A stretch of DNA of 64,000 bases from assembly GCF_002970935.1 (NCBI RefSeq), contig NZ_CP027194.1, positions 2,108,001 through 2,172,000 of the forward strand. Reading direction: 5' to 3'. The notes under the pieces were generated by a model. The model saw only the letters and a program-made list of their open reading frames with translations, did not search any database and was not told the DNA's origin. The position numbers and the translations under genes were made by a program. This document shows, piece by piece, positions 16,931-25,874 of this stretch. The stretch comes from Lactobacillus sp. CBA3606. GTDB lineage: Bacteria; Bacillota; Bacilli; Lactobacillales; Lactobacillaceae. How positions within the stretch are numbered: position 1 is the stretch's first letter; every line of letters starts with the position of its first letter.

Positions 16931-17506
16931 TTAATTAGTATATTTGGGTGGGAGGACATGATGATAGTTTTCTAAACCGGTAAAAATTTCGCTCAAATTA
17001 TGACCATTGATGAAGAGGTTCAGATTTTCAACCGGCGCAAAGCCCATCTTGGTGCTAGTGGCTAGCATCTGTACCAAGTTATCGTAAAAACCGTTAATAT
17101 TATAAAGTGCAATCGGTTTTTGGTGAATATCGATTTGACTCCAAGAGAGCATTTGCAAAAATTCTTCAAAAGTGCCGAAGCCACCAGGCAGTACGATAAA
17201 GGCATCTGCTAAGTGTAGCATTTTTTCCTTACGTTCAGTCATCGTACTAGTTTCAATGAAAGTCGTCACGTTTTTTAAAGCTAATTCGCGTTCAACTAGA
17301 AAGCGGGGAATAATACCAATAACACGGCCGCCAGCATCGAGGGTGGCCGTGGCTACTTTACCCATCAGACCATGGTTACCGCCACCATAAATTAGCTGAT
17401 AATCATGATCAGCTAAGTACTGACCTAAGGCAATTGTTTTGGTGGTAAAGTCGGGGTCTAAGCCAGAATTAGAGCCGCAAAAGACACAAATATTATGAAT
17501 TGACAT
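16931..17506 (-). CDS. LOG-family protein (TIGR00730; cytokinin riboside 5'-monophosphate phosphoribohydrolase-like)
   Basis: This 191-aa Rossmann-fold protein has both LOG signatures: 'YGGGNHGLMG' near residues 40-49 and 'PGGFGTFEEF' near 105-115. Homologues cut nucleoside 5'-monophosphates to free base and ribose 5-phosphate; bacterial roles are mostly unknown. An old family label, lysine decarboxylase, is misleading. It is a single gene, convergent to mprF. Confidence 0.88.
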   Translation of the reverse strand: MSIHNICVFCGSNSGLDPDFTTKTIALGQYLADHDYQLIYGGGNHGLMGKVATATLDAGGRVIGIIPRFLVERELALKNVTTFIETSTMTERKEKMLHLADAFIVLPGGFGTFEEFLQMLSWSQIDIHQKPIALYNINGFYDNLVQMLATSTKMGFAPVENLNLFINGHNLSEIFTGLENYHHVLPPKYTN

Positions 17507-17527
17507 GGGTTATTCATCCTCCATCGT

Positions 17528-17578
17528 AAAAAATTAAAAAGTAGCGGCGACGAGACCAAGTCCCGAAGCCGCTACTTT
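17528..17578 (-). terminator. Terminator of the nrdHEF operon
   Basis: Minus-strand reading: AAAGTAGCGGC and GCCGCTACTTT form an 11-bp stem around about 19 nt, followed by TTTAATTTTTT. Confidence 0.88.
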
Positions 17579-17599
17579 ACTGAACTTTAATGCGTTTAA

Positions 17600-18616
17600 T
17601 TAAAGCGAATCGCCTGGTTCACCAATATCGTAATCAGTGTCTTGCATTGCTTCAACTTGGCCCAAACGATAGCCATTCCCAACTTGTGAGAAGAAGTCAT
17701 GGTTTGATGTCCCCGTTGAAATACCGTTCATAACGACTGGGTTAACATCTTCAGCCGTATCTGGGAAGAGGGCATCTTGACCTAAGTTCATCAACGCCTT
17801 ATTGGCATTGTAGCGACTAAAGGTCAAAACTTCATCTGACCAGCCGATTTGATCGTAAACCAAATGAACATAATTTTCTTCATTTTCATAAAGCTTGTAT
17901 AAGAAGTCGAACATCCAGTCTTTAAATTCAGCCTGGGCCTTTTCAGAACGATTCTTGAAGCCTAATTGGAATTTATAACCAATATAAGTGCCATGGACAC
18001 TTTCGTCCCGTAAAATTAATTTAATAATTTCAGCAACGTTTGGTAATTGATTATGCCCCAAATAGTAAAGTGGCGTGTAAAAGCCAGAGTAGAATAAGAA
18101 GGTTTCCAAGAAAACGTTCGCGACTTTCTGCTTTAATGGATCTTCATCGAAGTTATCATATAATTTATAAATCCATTTGGCTTTGTTTTGGAGATATTCT
18201 TCACTGTCACTCCAGTCAAAGATTTCGTTGATTTCATCAGGCGTATTTAACGTTTCAAAAATCGTTGAATAACTTTTAGCATGGACTGATTCCATGAATT
18301 GAATATTGTTTAAAACCGCTGTTTCATGGGGCGTCACAATGTGTCGCCGCAGTGATTGTAGGCCATCTTGTGATTGTAAGGTGTCCAGTAAAGTTAAGCC
18401 ACCAAAAACGTGACCGACGACCCAACGATGATCGTCATCTAAATCGCGCCAGTCCGCAATATCATTGGAAACTGGAATTCGGGTATCTAACCAAAATTGT
18501 TCGGTTAATTTTTCCCACGTACTTTTATCAATTGCATCTGAAACTTGATCCCAGTTAATCGCTTTGTAATTGCCATTGCTGAGTAATTTTTGGTAATATG
18601 CCAAGTCTGTTGCCAT
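17600..18616 (-). CDS. nrdF: Ribonucleotide reductase class Ib, small subunit NrdF
   Basis: NrdF (338 aa) holds the dimetal-tyrosyl radical cofactor of the aerobic class Ib ribonucleotide reductase and works with NrdE. The metal-ligand motifs are present: 'FMESVHAKSY' (ExxH plus the radical Tyr region), 'ETFLFYSGFY' (Glu) and 'RDESVHGTY' (ExxH). The C-terminal tail 'YDIGEPGDSL' is the part that docks on NrdE. It is transcribed after nrdE with a 29-nt gap. I see no nrdI in this cluster; the flavodoxin activator must lie elsewhere. Confidence 0.96.
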   Translation of the reverse strand: MATDLAYYQKLLSNGNYKAINWDQVSDAIDKSTWEKLTEQFWLDTRIPVSNDIADWRDLDDDHRWVVGHVFGGLTLLDTLQSQDGLQSLRRHIVTPHETAVLNNIQFMESVHAKSYSTIFETLNTPDEINEIFDWSDSEEYLQNKAKWIYKLYDNFDEDPLKQKVANVFLETFLFYSGFYTPLYYLGHNQLPNVAEIIKLILRDESVHGTYIGYKFQLGFKNRSEKAQAEFKDWMFDFLYKLYENEENYVHLVYDQIGWSDEVLTFSRYNANKALMNLGQDALFPDTAEDVNPVVMNGISTGTSNHDFFSQVGNGYRLGQVEAMQDTDYDIGEPGDSL

Positions 18617-18645
18617 AGCGAGTGTCCTCCTAGAGATTTAGTGTG

Positions 18646-20811
18646 CTAAATGACGCAGCTTTCACATTCATTGACGCCAACTTCACCATCGTCATCCGTA
18701 AAGGTCCGGATATAGTAGATTGACTTAATCCCTTTCCGGTAAGCATAATTCCGGAGGATATTTAAGTCACGAGTCGTCATTTTGTCAGTCCGGCCGTCTT
18801 TCCATTCATATAAGCCGGCTGGAATGGTTGACCGCATGAAGAGTGTTAAACTCATGCCTTGATCAACGTGTTGCTGAGCAGCGGCGTAAACATCAATGAC
18901 TTTACGCATGTCAGTATCATAAGCAGACTTATAATAATCAATTGTATCATTAGATAGGTAAGGAGCGGGATAATAGATCTTACCAATTTTCTTTTCTTGC
19001 CGTTCTTCGACCCGGTTGATGATGGGGTGCAAGCTAGCAGTCGTGTCATTAATGTAGGAAATTGAGCCATTTGGTGCAACGGCCATCCGGTTTTGATGGT
19101 ATAAACCATCGCGCATGACATCGGTTTTTAAGGCCGCCCAGTCAGCTTTAGTTGGAATGAAGATACCGTCAAATAAAGCGGCAGTCTTAGCAAATTTTGG
19201 TTGCCAAGCTTGGTCTAAATACTTATCGAAATAAGTGCCGTCCGCATATTTTGATTTTTCGAAATTCACAAAAGTCGTGTGGCGTTCGCGAGCAATCGTG
19301 TTAGATGCCTTTAACGTCCAGTAGTTTAGCAATAAGAAGTAGATATTTGTGAAGTCAACGGCTTCTTTGCTCCCATATTCCATCTGGTTCTTGGCGAAGA
19401 AGGCATGTAAGCCCATGGCGCCCAAACCAATCGTATGTGCTTGATGATTTCCTTTTTGAATAGAAGGCACAACGTCCACGTTGGAATTGTCGGTAACAAA
19501 AGTTAGTGCGCGGACCATTGCGGCGACCGAATGACCAAAGTCAGGTGATTGCATTAAGTTAACAATATTAGTTGAGCCTAAGTTACAACTAATATCAGTT
19601 CCCATCTTTTCGTATTCTTGTTGATCATTAATGAGTGAAGGTGTTTGAACCTGCATGACTTCAGAACAAAGGTTGCTCATAACGATTTTGCCATCAATTG
19701 GGTTAGCCCGGTTAGCGGTATCAATATTAACGACGTATGGATAGCCAGATTCTTGTTGTAATTTACTGATTTCATTTTCAAGATCACGGGCCTTGAGCTT
19801 GGTCTTTTTGATGTTAGGATTCTTGACCATGTTGTCGTATTCTTTAGTGATATCAACATAGGAGAATGGCACGCCATATTCGCGTTCGACACCGTAAGGG
19901 CTGAATAGATACATATCAGCATCAGTTTTAAGGAGTTCGTAAAACTTATCAGGTACTGTTACACCAAGGGAGAGGGTCTTTAAGCGAATCTTTTCGTCAG
20001 CATTTTCTTTCTTAGCCGACAAGAAGGCGATAATATCTGGGTGGAAGACACTGAGATAAACCACGCCGGCACCTTGGCGTTGACCAAGTTGGTTGGAATA
20101 AGAAAAGCTGTCCTCCAATAACTTCATCACAGGAACGACCCCACTAGCAGCACCATCAATGTGTTTGATCGGGTCGCCAGCGCCACGTAAATTACTTAAG
20201 TTAATTCCGACCCCGCCACCAATTCGGGATAATTGGAGAGCTGAGTTAATTGTCCGACCAATGGCATTCATGTCATCGGTTGATTGGATTAAGAAACAAG
20301 AGATTAGTTCACCACGTCGTGCACGTCCGGCATTTAAAAAGCTTGGGGTTGCGGGTTGGTAACGTTGATGGATAATTTCGTCGGCTAAGTTTAATGCCAA
20401 TTGTTCGTCGCCATCAGCAAAGTACAAGGCATTCATAGCAACCCGGTCGATAAAGTTTTCTAAGTAATAGTCACCATCATCAGTCTTTAAGGCGTATTGT
20501 GCGTAGAATTTATAAGCGGCCATAAACGTCTTGAATTTAAAATCTTGCGTTTTCAAATAGGCGTATAATTTTTCAATAAAACTAAATTCGTATTTTTCGA
20601 TGAAACCCGTTTCCAAGTAGTCATGGTCTAATAAATAATCAAAACGCGCTTTGAGACTAGGAAATTGCTTGGTATTAGGTTGGACATTCTGTACCAGAAA
20701 GGCTGCTAGGGCATCTTGATCTTTGTTCAAAGGAATCTGATTGTTGATTGGAATGTTGATTTCGTTATTTAAATCATAATAGGTAACATCTTTTAAGTCT
20801 TTCAGGCTCAT
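18646..20811 (-). CDS. nrdE: Ribonucleotide reductase class Ib, large subunit NrdE
   Basis: NrdE reduces ribonucleoside diphosphates to deoxy forms. I start at ATG 20811 ('MSLKDLKDVTYYDLNNEI'), preceded by AAAGAGGAAT; the longer frame would begin before that Shine-Dalgarno. The protein has 721 aa. It has no N-terminal ATP-cone, as expected of class Ib. Visible motifs are 'ATPSFLNAG', 'NLCSEVMQ' with an active-site Cys, 'GLGAMGLHAF', and a C-terminal 'CESC' that takes electrons from NrdH. A 13-bp hairpin lies between nrdH and this gene. Confidence 0.96.
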   Translation of the reverse strand: MSLKDLKDVTYYDLNNEINIPINNQIPLNKDQDALAAFLVQNVQPNTKQFPSLKARFDYLLDHDYLETGFIEKYEFSFIEKLYAYLKTQDFKFKTFMAAYKFYAQYALKTDDGDYYLENFIDRVAMNALYFADGDEQLALNLADEIIHQRYQPATPSFLNAGRARRGELISCFLIQSTDDMNAIGRTINSALQLSRIGGGVGINLSNLRGAGDPIKHIDGAASGVVPVMKLLEDSFSYSNQLGQRQGAGVVYLSVFHPDIIAFLSAKKENADEKIRLKTLSLGVTVPDKFYELLKTDADMYLFSPYGVEREYGVPFSYVDITKEYDNMVKNPNIKKTKLKARDLENEISKLQQESGYPYVVNIDTANRANPIDGKIVMSNLCSEVMQVQTPSLINDQQEYEKMGTDISCNLGSTNIVNLMQSPDFGHSVAAMVRALTFVTDNSNVDVVPSIQKGNHQAHTIGLGAMGLHAFFAKNQMEYGSKEAVDFTNIYFLLLNYWTLKASNTIARERHTTFVNFEKSKYADGTYFDKYLDQAWQPKFAKTAALFDGIFIPTKADWAALKTDVMRDGLYHQNRMAVAPNGSISYINDTTASLHPIINRVEERQEKKIGKIYYPAPYLSNDTIDYYKSAYDTDMRKVIDVYAAAQQHVDQGMSLTLFMRSTIPAGLYEWKDGRTDKMTTRDLNILRNYAYRKGIKSIYYIRTFTDDDGEVGVNECESCVI

Positions 20812-20858
20812 AGGGATTCCTCTTTCTTTCAAAATAATTAACTATTGGCTAAAATGGA

Positions 20859-20896
20859 CGACCCACAATCAATAGGAAACTAGTGATTGTGGGTCG
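20859..20896 (-). repeat. Inverted repeat in the nrdH-nrdE intergenic region
   Basis: CGACCCACAATCA (20859-20871) and TGATTGTGGGTCG (20884-20896) are perfect 13-nt complements around a 12-nt loop. In the direction of transcription only a short T stretch follows, so it could be an mRNA processing or stabilising hairpin or a partial terminator that lowers nrdEF relative to nrdH. Confidence 0.75.
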
Positions 20897-20946
20897 GTTT
20901 TAAAAAATGATGTTCATTCGGTTTAAAGATACAAAAATAAACGGTG

Positions 20947-21177
20947 TTAGACAGCTAATTGTTTCAATTCGTCAGGACGGAAGCCAGCAATGCTACTTTC
21001 GCCATTGATTTCAACAACAGGTACGGCTTGGAAGCCTTGGTCTTTTAAATAGTCAACATACTCAGGATTGACGTTAATATTTTTCTCTTCAAATGCAATA
21101 TTGTGTGCGGTCAAAAATTTCTTAGTCATCTTGCATTGCATACAATTATTTTTCGTGAATACTGTTACTTTTTTCAT
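20947..21177 (-). CDS. nrdH: Glutaredoxin-like NrdH redoxin
   Basis: NrdH (76 aa) is the thioredoxin-like electron donor for class Ib reductase. The active site is CMQC at residues 12-15, and the end has the family motifs 'VPVVEI' (cis-Pro) and 'SIAGFRPDEL'. It is the first gene of the operon and lies under paired NrdR boxes. Confidence 0.95.
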   Translation of the reverse strand: MKKVTVFTKNNCMQCKMTKKFLTAHNIAFEEKNINVNPEYVDYLKDQGFQAVPVVEINGESSIAGFRPDELKQLAV

Positions 21178-21210
21178 TTCAAATCACCCTTAATTCGTTT
21201 AATCGATAAA

Positions 21211-21238
21211 TTTAGTATACAACAAGCTAGGGAAAATA
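21211..21238 (-). promoter_or_regulatory. Candidate nrdH promoter
   Basis: On the minus strand, TTGTAT and TATACT are separated by about 16 nt, directly downstream of the NrdR boxes. Exact edges are approximate. Confidence 0.5.
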
Positions 21239-21248
21239 CAATCAAAAA

Positions 21249-21296
21249 ACACAACATCTCGTGGATGAAAAAGTTTCAAACCACAAGATGTTGTGT
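21249..21296 (-). promoter_or_regulatory. Paired NrdR boxes upstream of nrdHEF
   Basis: Two 16-nt boxes at 21249-21264 (ACACAACATCTCGTGG) and 21281-21296 (CCACAAGATGTTGTGT) match the NrdR consensus ACACAATATATTGTGT at 12 and 13 of 16 positions. Their centres are 32 bp apart, three helical turns, the known NrdR spacing. The two boxes also form an inverted repeat. Confidence 0.8.
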
Positions 21297-21338
21297 TAGG
21301 ACCGGCTTTTAACCGTCGTTTAAATTTATTTAAAATAA

Positions 21339-21368
21339 TTGTCGTTATTTCGTGGAATCAGGTATCAT
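21339..21368 (+). promoter_or_regulatory. Promoter of the methyltransferase-tadA operon
   Basis: TTGTCG (21339-21344), 18 nt, TATCAT (21363-21368), ending 31 nt before the start codon. Confidence 0.55.
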
Positions 21369-21399
21369 AGATGTAGCCTAAAAATTAGAGGAAAAAATT

Positions 21400-22020
21400 A
21401 TGACCAACTATTATTATACACACAATCCAGATATTGTGCATGCTGAAAAACAATGGAATTTTGAAATCTTTGATCATCAGTTTAAATTTACGACTGACAA
21501 TGGTGTTTTTTCCAAGCGGACCGTGGATTATGGGTCCCGAACATTACTGTCAGCTTTTGAGCCAACCGATTTGCCAACCGGAAATATTTTGGATTTAGGA
21601 ACGGGTTACGGTCCGATTGGGTTGGCCTTAGCCTATCAATCGCCACAACGGACCGTTGATATGGTTGATGTGAATGAGTTAGCGCTAAGCTTGGCGCGTC
21701 AGAACGCAACTTTAAACCAATTGACCAATGTTAATGTGTTCACTTCTGATTGTTATGAGCAAGTGACCACGACTGATTATGCGGCGATTGTGACTAATCC
21801 CCCCGTGCGTGCTGGTAAAACGGTGGTGGCAGCAATGCTGACTGGTGCGTTGCCCCATTTAGTTACGGGTGGAACCTTAACCGTGGTCTTACAAAAAAAG
21901 CAAGGGGCGCCCTCAGCCAAAAAGATAATGACGGCGACTTTTGGTAACTGTACGATTATTAAGAAAGACAAAGGCTACTACATTTTGCAAAGTGTAAAGG
22001 AGGGATCACTTGATCGCTAG
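21400..22020 (+). CDS. Class I SAM-dependent methyltransferase, RsmC-like (YbxB family)
   Basis: This 206-aa protein has the class I SAM-binding motif 'ILDLGTGYGPIGLALA' near residues 64-79 and the post-I acidic 'MVDVNELAL'. The catalytic motif IV is 'TNPPVRAGK', typical of N2-guanine rRNA methyltransferases such as RsmC. The Bacillus homologue YbxB sits near the same ribosomal genes. It is likely a 16S rRNA guanine-N2 methyltransferase; the exact target base is unproven. It overlaps tadA by 11 nt. Confidence 0.85.
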   Translation: MTNYYYTHNPDIVHAEKQWNFEIFDHQFKFTTDNGVFSKRTVDYGSRTLLSAFEPTDLPTGNILDLGTGYGPIGLALAYQSPQRTVDMVDVNELALSLARQNATLNQLTNVNVFTSDCYEQVTTTDYAAIVTNPPVRAGKTVVAAMLTGALPHLVTGGTLTVVLQKKQGAPSAKKIMTATFGNCTIIKKDKGYYILQSVKEGSLDR

Positions 22021-22516
22021 TGAACCAGAAAAATGGATGTTAGAAGCGTTACATGAGGCCAAGTTGGCTAGCTTAATTGGTGAAGTGCCAATTGGCGCTG
22101 TGATTGTGCACGATGGTGAAATTATTGGTCGGGGCCACAATTTACGTGAGCATGGTCAAGACGCTACGTTACATGCCGAAATCATGGCGATTCAAGAAGC
22201 CTGCGAGTATCTACACAGTTGGCGCTTGGAAGACTGTCAGATTTATGTCACGTTAGAACCTTGTATCATGTGTAGTGGCGCTATTTTAAATGCACGGATT
22301 CCAGAACTTTATTATGGTGCTCGTGATCCTAAGGCCGGCGCGGTCCATAGTTTGTATCATTTAATGGCTGATGACCGGTTGAACCATCAAGTGACGGTGC
22401 ATGAACGGATCTTGCCACGGCCCGCGGGCGAGTTATTAGAAAACTTTTTCCGAGATATTCGTAAACGCCAAAAGGCTGCTAAAAAGGCGCGCCAGCAAGC
22501 GACTGAAAAAAATTAA
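22010..22516 (+). CDS. tadA: tRNA-specific adenosine deaminase TadA
   Basis: TadA converts adenosine 34 of tRNA-Arg(ACG) to inosine. The zinc deaminase motifs are H55-A-E57 and P84-C85-x2-C88, with Glu57 as the proton shuttle. It has 168 aa with a Lys/Arg-rich C-terminal tail. Start is TTG 22010, preceded by AAGGAGGG, inside the end of the methyltransferase gene. Confidence 0.95.
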   Translation: MIASEPEKWMLEALHEAKLASLIGEVPIGAVIVHDGEIIGRGHNLREHGQDATLHAEIMAIQEACEYLHSWRLEDCQIYVTLEPCIMCSGAILNARIPELYYGARDPKAGAVHSLYHLMADDRLNHQVTVHERILPRPAGELLENFFRDIRKRQKAAKKARQQATEKN

Positions 22517-22561
22517 GCGGATGGCTAGCATTCTGTGCTTAAATCATGTATTATAGTATTT

Positions 22562-22655
22562 GCCGCAAGGCCTTAAGGCAAGGGTGGATTTACGAATCGT
22601 GTCAGGTCCGGAAGGAAGCAGCACTAAGTTTGCTTCATCTTGTGCCTTAAGTTTT
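22562..22655 (+). ncRNA. ffs: Signal recognition particle RNA, small bacterial (4.5S-like) form
   Basis: The conserved SRP apical domain is present: GTGTCAGGTCCGGAAGGAAG followed by CAGCACTAAG. CTTAAGGCA (from 22572) and TGCCTTAAG (to 22651) close the helix, so the RNA is about 80-95 nt with no Alu domain. It sits between tadA and dnaX, as in many Firmicutes. The exact ends are approximate. Confidence 0.93.
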
Positions 22656-22668
22656 TATGAAATGTAAC

Positions 22669-22700
22669 AGCTCTTAGCCATTCGGTTGAGAGCTTTTTAT
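22669..22700 (+). terminator. Terminator after ffs
   Basis: AGCTCTTAGCC and GGTTGAGAGCT pair around ATTC, followed by TTTTATTT. Confidence 0.85.
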
Positions 22701-22756
22701 TTAAATTAATGTTGTTATGAATTGAGCCAGTTGGCTAGTGAGAGAGGAAGATTCGC

Positions 22757-24457
22757 ATGTATCGGGCATTATATCGGGTGTGGCGACCACAACGGTTTGA
22801 CGAAATCGTCGGTCAACAGATGATTACGCAAACGCTAAAAAATGCGATCATGACCCACCAAACGAGTCATGCGTATTTGTTCACCGGACCACGGGGCACT
22901 GGGAAAACGTCCGCGGCTAAGATTTTTTCAAAGGCGATTAACTGTCATCATTTAGTTGATGGTGAGCCTTGTAATCAATGTGAAACGTGCGTGGCAACAA
23001 CTAAAGGTCAATTGAATGATGTCATTGAAATTGATGCGGCTTCTAATAATGGGGTCGAAGAAATTCGAGATATTCGGGATAAGGCTAAATATGCGCCAAC
23101 GCAGGCGGATTATAAGGTTTACATCATTGATGAAGTGCATATGTTATCGACTGGTGCGTTCAATGCCTTGTTAAAGACGTTAGAAGAACCACCGGCTAAC
23201 GTGATTTTTATTTTAGCAACCACGGAACCACACAAGATTCCGTTGACGATTATTTCGCGGACCCAACGGTTCGATTTTCGGCGGATTACCGCTAAAGATA
23301 GCTATGACCGAATGGTTTATATTTTGGACCAAAAGCAAGTGACTTATGATGAAAAGGCGTTACGAGTCATTGCGCAAGCTGCCGAAGGTGGAATGCGAGA
23401 TGCGTTGAGTATTTTGGACCAAGTGATTTCTTTTGGCGACAATACAGTCACTTTAGATGATGCCTTGATGGTTACGGGTAGTGTGACCAAGACTTTGATT
23501 GCAGATTATGTTGAAGCAGTAACCAGTCAACAAACTAAGCCGGCATTGGAAACGATGCGGCAAATTTTGCAAGCAGGCAAAGATGCTAATCGGTTCATTG
23601 AAGATTTGATTAGTTACACACGAGATGTGTTACTCTATCAACAAGCACCCGAAATGGTCGATAGTGTGGCGATGGGAGAAAATGATGATCGGTTCCAAGC
23701 CTTTGCCAAGCAGATTGATGCGGAAGTCTTGTATCAGATGATCAAAACGTTAAATGATATTCAACAACAGATGCGTTTTACGACCCATCCGGATGTTTAT
23801 CTAGAAGTCTTAACGGTTAAGCTAGCGCAGTTGACACCAGCGACTGGGGTCCAATCGGCACCTGCTATCGTAGGGGCAGATGATCCGACAATTCAGCAAT
23901 TGACCACGAAAGTCGATCAGTTACAAACCGAATTAACGACGCTTAAAGCCCAAGGTATCACGACTAATCAGAGTCAGCCGAAGCGGGTTAAGCAGGCCAC
24001 TAATAGTAATGGCCCAGCGGTTAAAAAAGTAAATGTTAGTCAAATCTATCCGATTTTAGGTGCGGCAACCAAAGCCGATCTGTTAAAGATTCGCGAGGTG
24101 TGGGCAGACTTAATGAATATTTTAAGTGTGACGCAGCGGGCATTAATGCATGTTTCAAAACCGGTTGCTGCCAGCGATGAAGGGGTCGTGGTCGCATTTG
24201 ACTATGCCTTTTTATATCAAAAAGCGATTGATGATCAAGTCTTGATGGCTGCCTTAAGTAATGGGTTAGCGCGGTTGATGGGAACGGCACCAAAAGTCGT
24301 CTGTGTTCCAGAAGAACAGTGGCCGCAGTTGCGTAAGGATTACTTAGCGACACACCAGCCAGATGGTGGTGCGTCGCCAGCTAAGCCGGAGCAGCCGGCG
24401 GTAGTGGCGCAAGCCGAAGCAATGTTTAGTGGGATTGTTGAAGTTAAAGCAGATTAA
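22757..24457 (+). CDS. dnaX: DNA polymerase III subunits gamma/tau
   Basis: DnaX is the clamp-loader motor of the replicase. Walker A 'GPRGTGKT' is at residues 44-51. The zinc cysteines are C63, C72, C75 and C78. 'DEVHMLS' is Walker B and 'TTEPHKIP' leads to the 'SRTQRF' arginine-finger region. The C-terminal tau-like part has a coiled-coil stretch near residues 375-400. It has 566 aa. ybaB and recR follow, the canonical recombination/replication cluster. I see no slippery heptamer in the right frame, so a short gamma form by frameshifting is not supported. Confidence 0.97.
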   Translation: MYRALYRVWRPQRFDEIVGQQMITQTLKNAIMTHQTSHAYLFTGPRGTGKTSAAKIFSKAINCHHLVDGEPCNQCETCVATTKGQLNDVIEIDAASNNGVEEIRDIRDKAKYAPTQADYKVYIIDEVHMLSTGAFNALLKTLEEPPANVIFILATTEPHKIPLTIISRTQRFDFRRITAKDSYDRMVYILDQKQVTYDEKALRVIAQAAEGGMRDALSILDQVISFGDNTVTLDDALMVTGSVTKTLIADYVEAVTSQQTKPALETMRQILQAGKDANRFIEDLISYTRDVLLYQQAPEMVDSVAMGENDDRFQAFAKQIDAEVLYQMIKTLNDIQQQMRFTTHPDVYLEVLTVKLAQLTPATGVQSAPAIVGADDPTIQQLTTKVDQLQTELTTLKAQGITTNQSQPKRVKQATNSNGPAVKKVNVSQIYPILGAATKADLLKIREVWADLMNILSVTQRALMHVSKPVAASDEGVVVAFDYAFLYQKAIDDQVLMAALSNGLARLMGTAPKVVCVPEEQWPQLRKDYLATHQPDGGASPAKPEQPAVVAQAEAMFSGIVEVKAD

Positions 24458-24480
24458 AAATTGAAGGGAATTGATGAATA

Positions 24481-24789
24481 ATGATGCGTGGTATGGGTAA
24501 TATGCAAAATATGATGAAGCAAATGAAGAAAATGCAACAAGATATGTCCGTTGAACAAGCGGCTTTAAACGAAGCAACTTTTACGGGGAGTGCTCCGGAT
24601 GAGATGGTTAAAGTGACGTTTACTGGTGATAAGAAAATGCAAGATATTACGATTAAACCAGCTGCCGTTGATCCTGATGACGTGGACATGTTACAAGACT
24701 TGGTTCTAACTGCGGTAAATGATGCGTTAGCTCAAGTTGATGCCCAAACACAAAGCACGATGGGCAAGTATACCAAAGGCTTGCAGTAG
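24481..24789 (+). CDS. ybaB: Nucleoid-associated protein, YbaB/EbfC family
   Basis: This small protein of 102 aa is a dimeric DNA-binding factor. A Met/Gln/Lys-rich N-terminal helix ('[16 protein letters not shown]') is followed by the family beta-strands ('[16 protein letters not shown]') and a C-terminal helix. It lies between dnaX and recR, as almost always. The start at 24481 or 24484 (tandem ATG) cannot be separated by sequence alone. Confidence 0.95.
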   Translation: MMRGMGNMQNMMKQMKKMQQDMSVEQAALNEATFTGSAPDEMVKVTFTGDKKMQDITIKPAAVDPDDVDMLQDLVLTAVNDALAQVDAQTQSTMGKYTKGLQ

Positions 24790-24815
24790 TCGAAAACAGG
24801 TAGTGAGGTAAGCAA

Positions 24816-25415
24816 ATGCAATATCCAGAACCAATTGCAAAGTTAATTGATAGTTACATGAAATTACCAGGGATTGGCGGTAAAACGGCGACCCGTTTGG
24901 CCTTTTATACCATCGATATGGATGGTGATGATGTCACTGAATTTGCGAAAGCCTTAGTGGCCGCAAAACGTGATTTACATTTTTGCAGTATTTGTGGCAA
25001 TATCACAGAAGATGATCCTTGTGTGATTTGTAAAGATAAGTCGCGTGATCAAAGTGCTGTTCTAGTGGTTGAAGAAGCCAAGGATGTAATGGCTATGGAA
25101 AAAATCAAAGAATACCAAGGCCTATATCATGTTTTGCATGGTGTTTTATCACCAGTTGATGGTAAGGGGCCCGAAGATATTAATATTGCGAGCTTATTAA
25201 AACGGCTGCAACAAAATGAAGCGATTAAAGAAGTCATCATTGCAACCAATGCTACGCCTGAAGGTGAAGCGACAGCCATGTATATCTCACGGCTCGTGAA
25301 GCCGGCTGGGATTAAGGTAACCCGGTTAGCGCATGGCTTATCTGTTGGTAGTGATATCCAATATGCGGATGAGATGACCCTCTTTAAGGCCGTTGAAGGT
25401 CGGCAAGAGATGTAA
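24816..25415 (+). CDS. recR: Recombination mediator RecR
   Basis: RecR (199 aa) works with RecO and RecF to load RecA on gapped DNA. It shows the helix-hairpin-helix at the N-terminus ('[14 protein letters not shown]'), the zinc finger (C57, C60, C69, C72), the Toprim domain ('[14 protein letters not shown]') and a C-terminal Walker-B-like segment. It lies 26 nt after ybaB, in the conserved dnaX-ybaB-recR order. Confidence 0.97.
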   Translation: MQYPEPIAKLIDSYMKLPGIGGKTATRLAFYTIDMDGDDVTEFAKALVAAKRDLHFCSICGNITEDDPCVICKDKSRDQSAVLVVEEAKDVMAMEKIKEYQGLYHVLHGVLSPVDGKGPEDINIASLLKRLQQNEAIKEVIIATNATPEGEATAMYISRLVKPAGIKVTRLAHGLSVGSDIQYADEMTLFKAVEGRQEM

Positions 25416-25682
25416 GTGGGGGTGAAACTAATTTTTAAGCGACGACAAAAAATTAAGCACCCCAAGGCAACGTATGATCAACAGTTATTGACATTACTCA
25501 ATGCTGCCAAAGTTGATTGGGATCGTGCGAAGCAAAATGAAAAAGCAATTTATGATAACAATACGAGTGAATTAGTGACCCAAACGGTATTGGCACGTGC
25601 CAAGTATTTATATTTGTACCGTGAAGCGCGTCGGCGTCAAGTTCACGGTAATCAAATTCAACGTTCAGTCATTGATAAATAG
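25416..25682 (+). CDS. yaaL: YaaL family protein (DUF2508)
   Basis: This 88-aa, basic, helical protein follows recR directly, the place of YaaL in Bacillus. The sequence is rich in Lys, Arg and Gln, with 'LLTLLNAAKVDWDRAKQNEKAI' as an amphipathic helix (shown only in its core). Function is unknown. GTG at 25416 or 25422 could start it; neither has a strong Shine-Dalgarno, which suggests coupling to recR. Confidence 0.8.
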   Translation: MGVKLIFKRRQKIKHPKATYDQQLLTLLNAAKVDWDRAKQNEKAIYDNNTSELVTQTVLARAKYLYLYREARRRQVHGNQIQRSVIDK

Positions 25683-25694
25683 GATTAGACTTAG

Positions 25695-25723
25695 GCGGTA
25701 CGTTTTTTAACGTAGCGCTTTTT
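25695..25723 (+). terminator. Terminator after yaaL
   Basis: GCGGTACGTT and AACGTAGCGC form a 10-bp stem with one G-G mismatch and a TTTT loop, then TTTTT. A promoter -10 (TATAAT, 25727-25732) follows at once. Confidence 0.7.
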
Positions 25724-25732
25724 AGTTATAAT
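25704..25732 (+). promoter_or_regulatory. Candidate promoter of the tmk operon
   Basis: TATAAT at 25727-25732 is a perfect -10, but the -35 (TTTTTA) is poor and overlaps the upstream terminator. It would give a leader of about 135 nt before tmk. Confidence 0.4.
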
Positions 25733-25874
25733 GAGGCGAAAAACACAATTGATAGTGGTTAATGCAGTGAAATAAAGCTTTTAAATACTCTCACTAGTGG
25801 TGAACGCATTAGACATGCTTGCCACAATCAAGTACAATTATGACAATATGGATTATTAGATGGGATTGGGAATT

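Noticed and set aside
24013-24020. A-rich run in dnaX as a possible frameshift site for a gamma subunit
   Set aside because: The six A residues lie in frame as AAA AAA G, not as A AAA AAG, and a -1 shift would not give the known heptamer arrangement.
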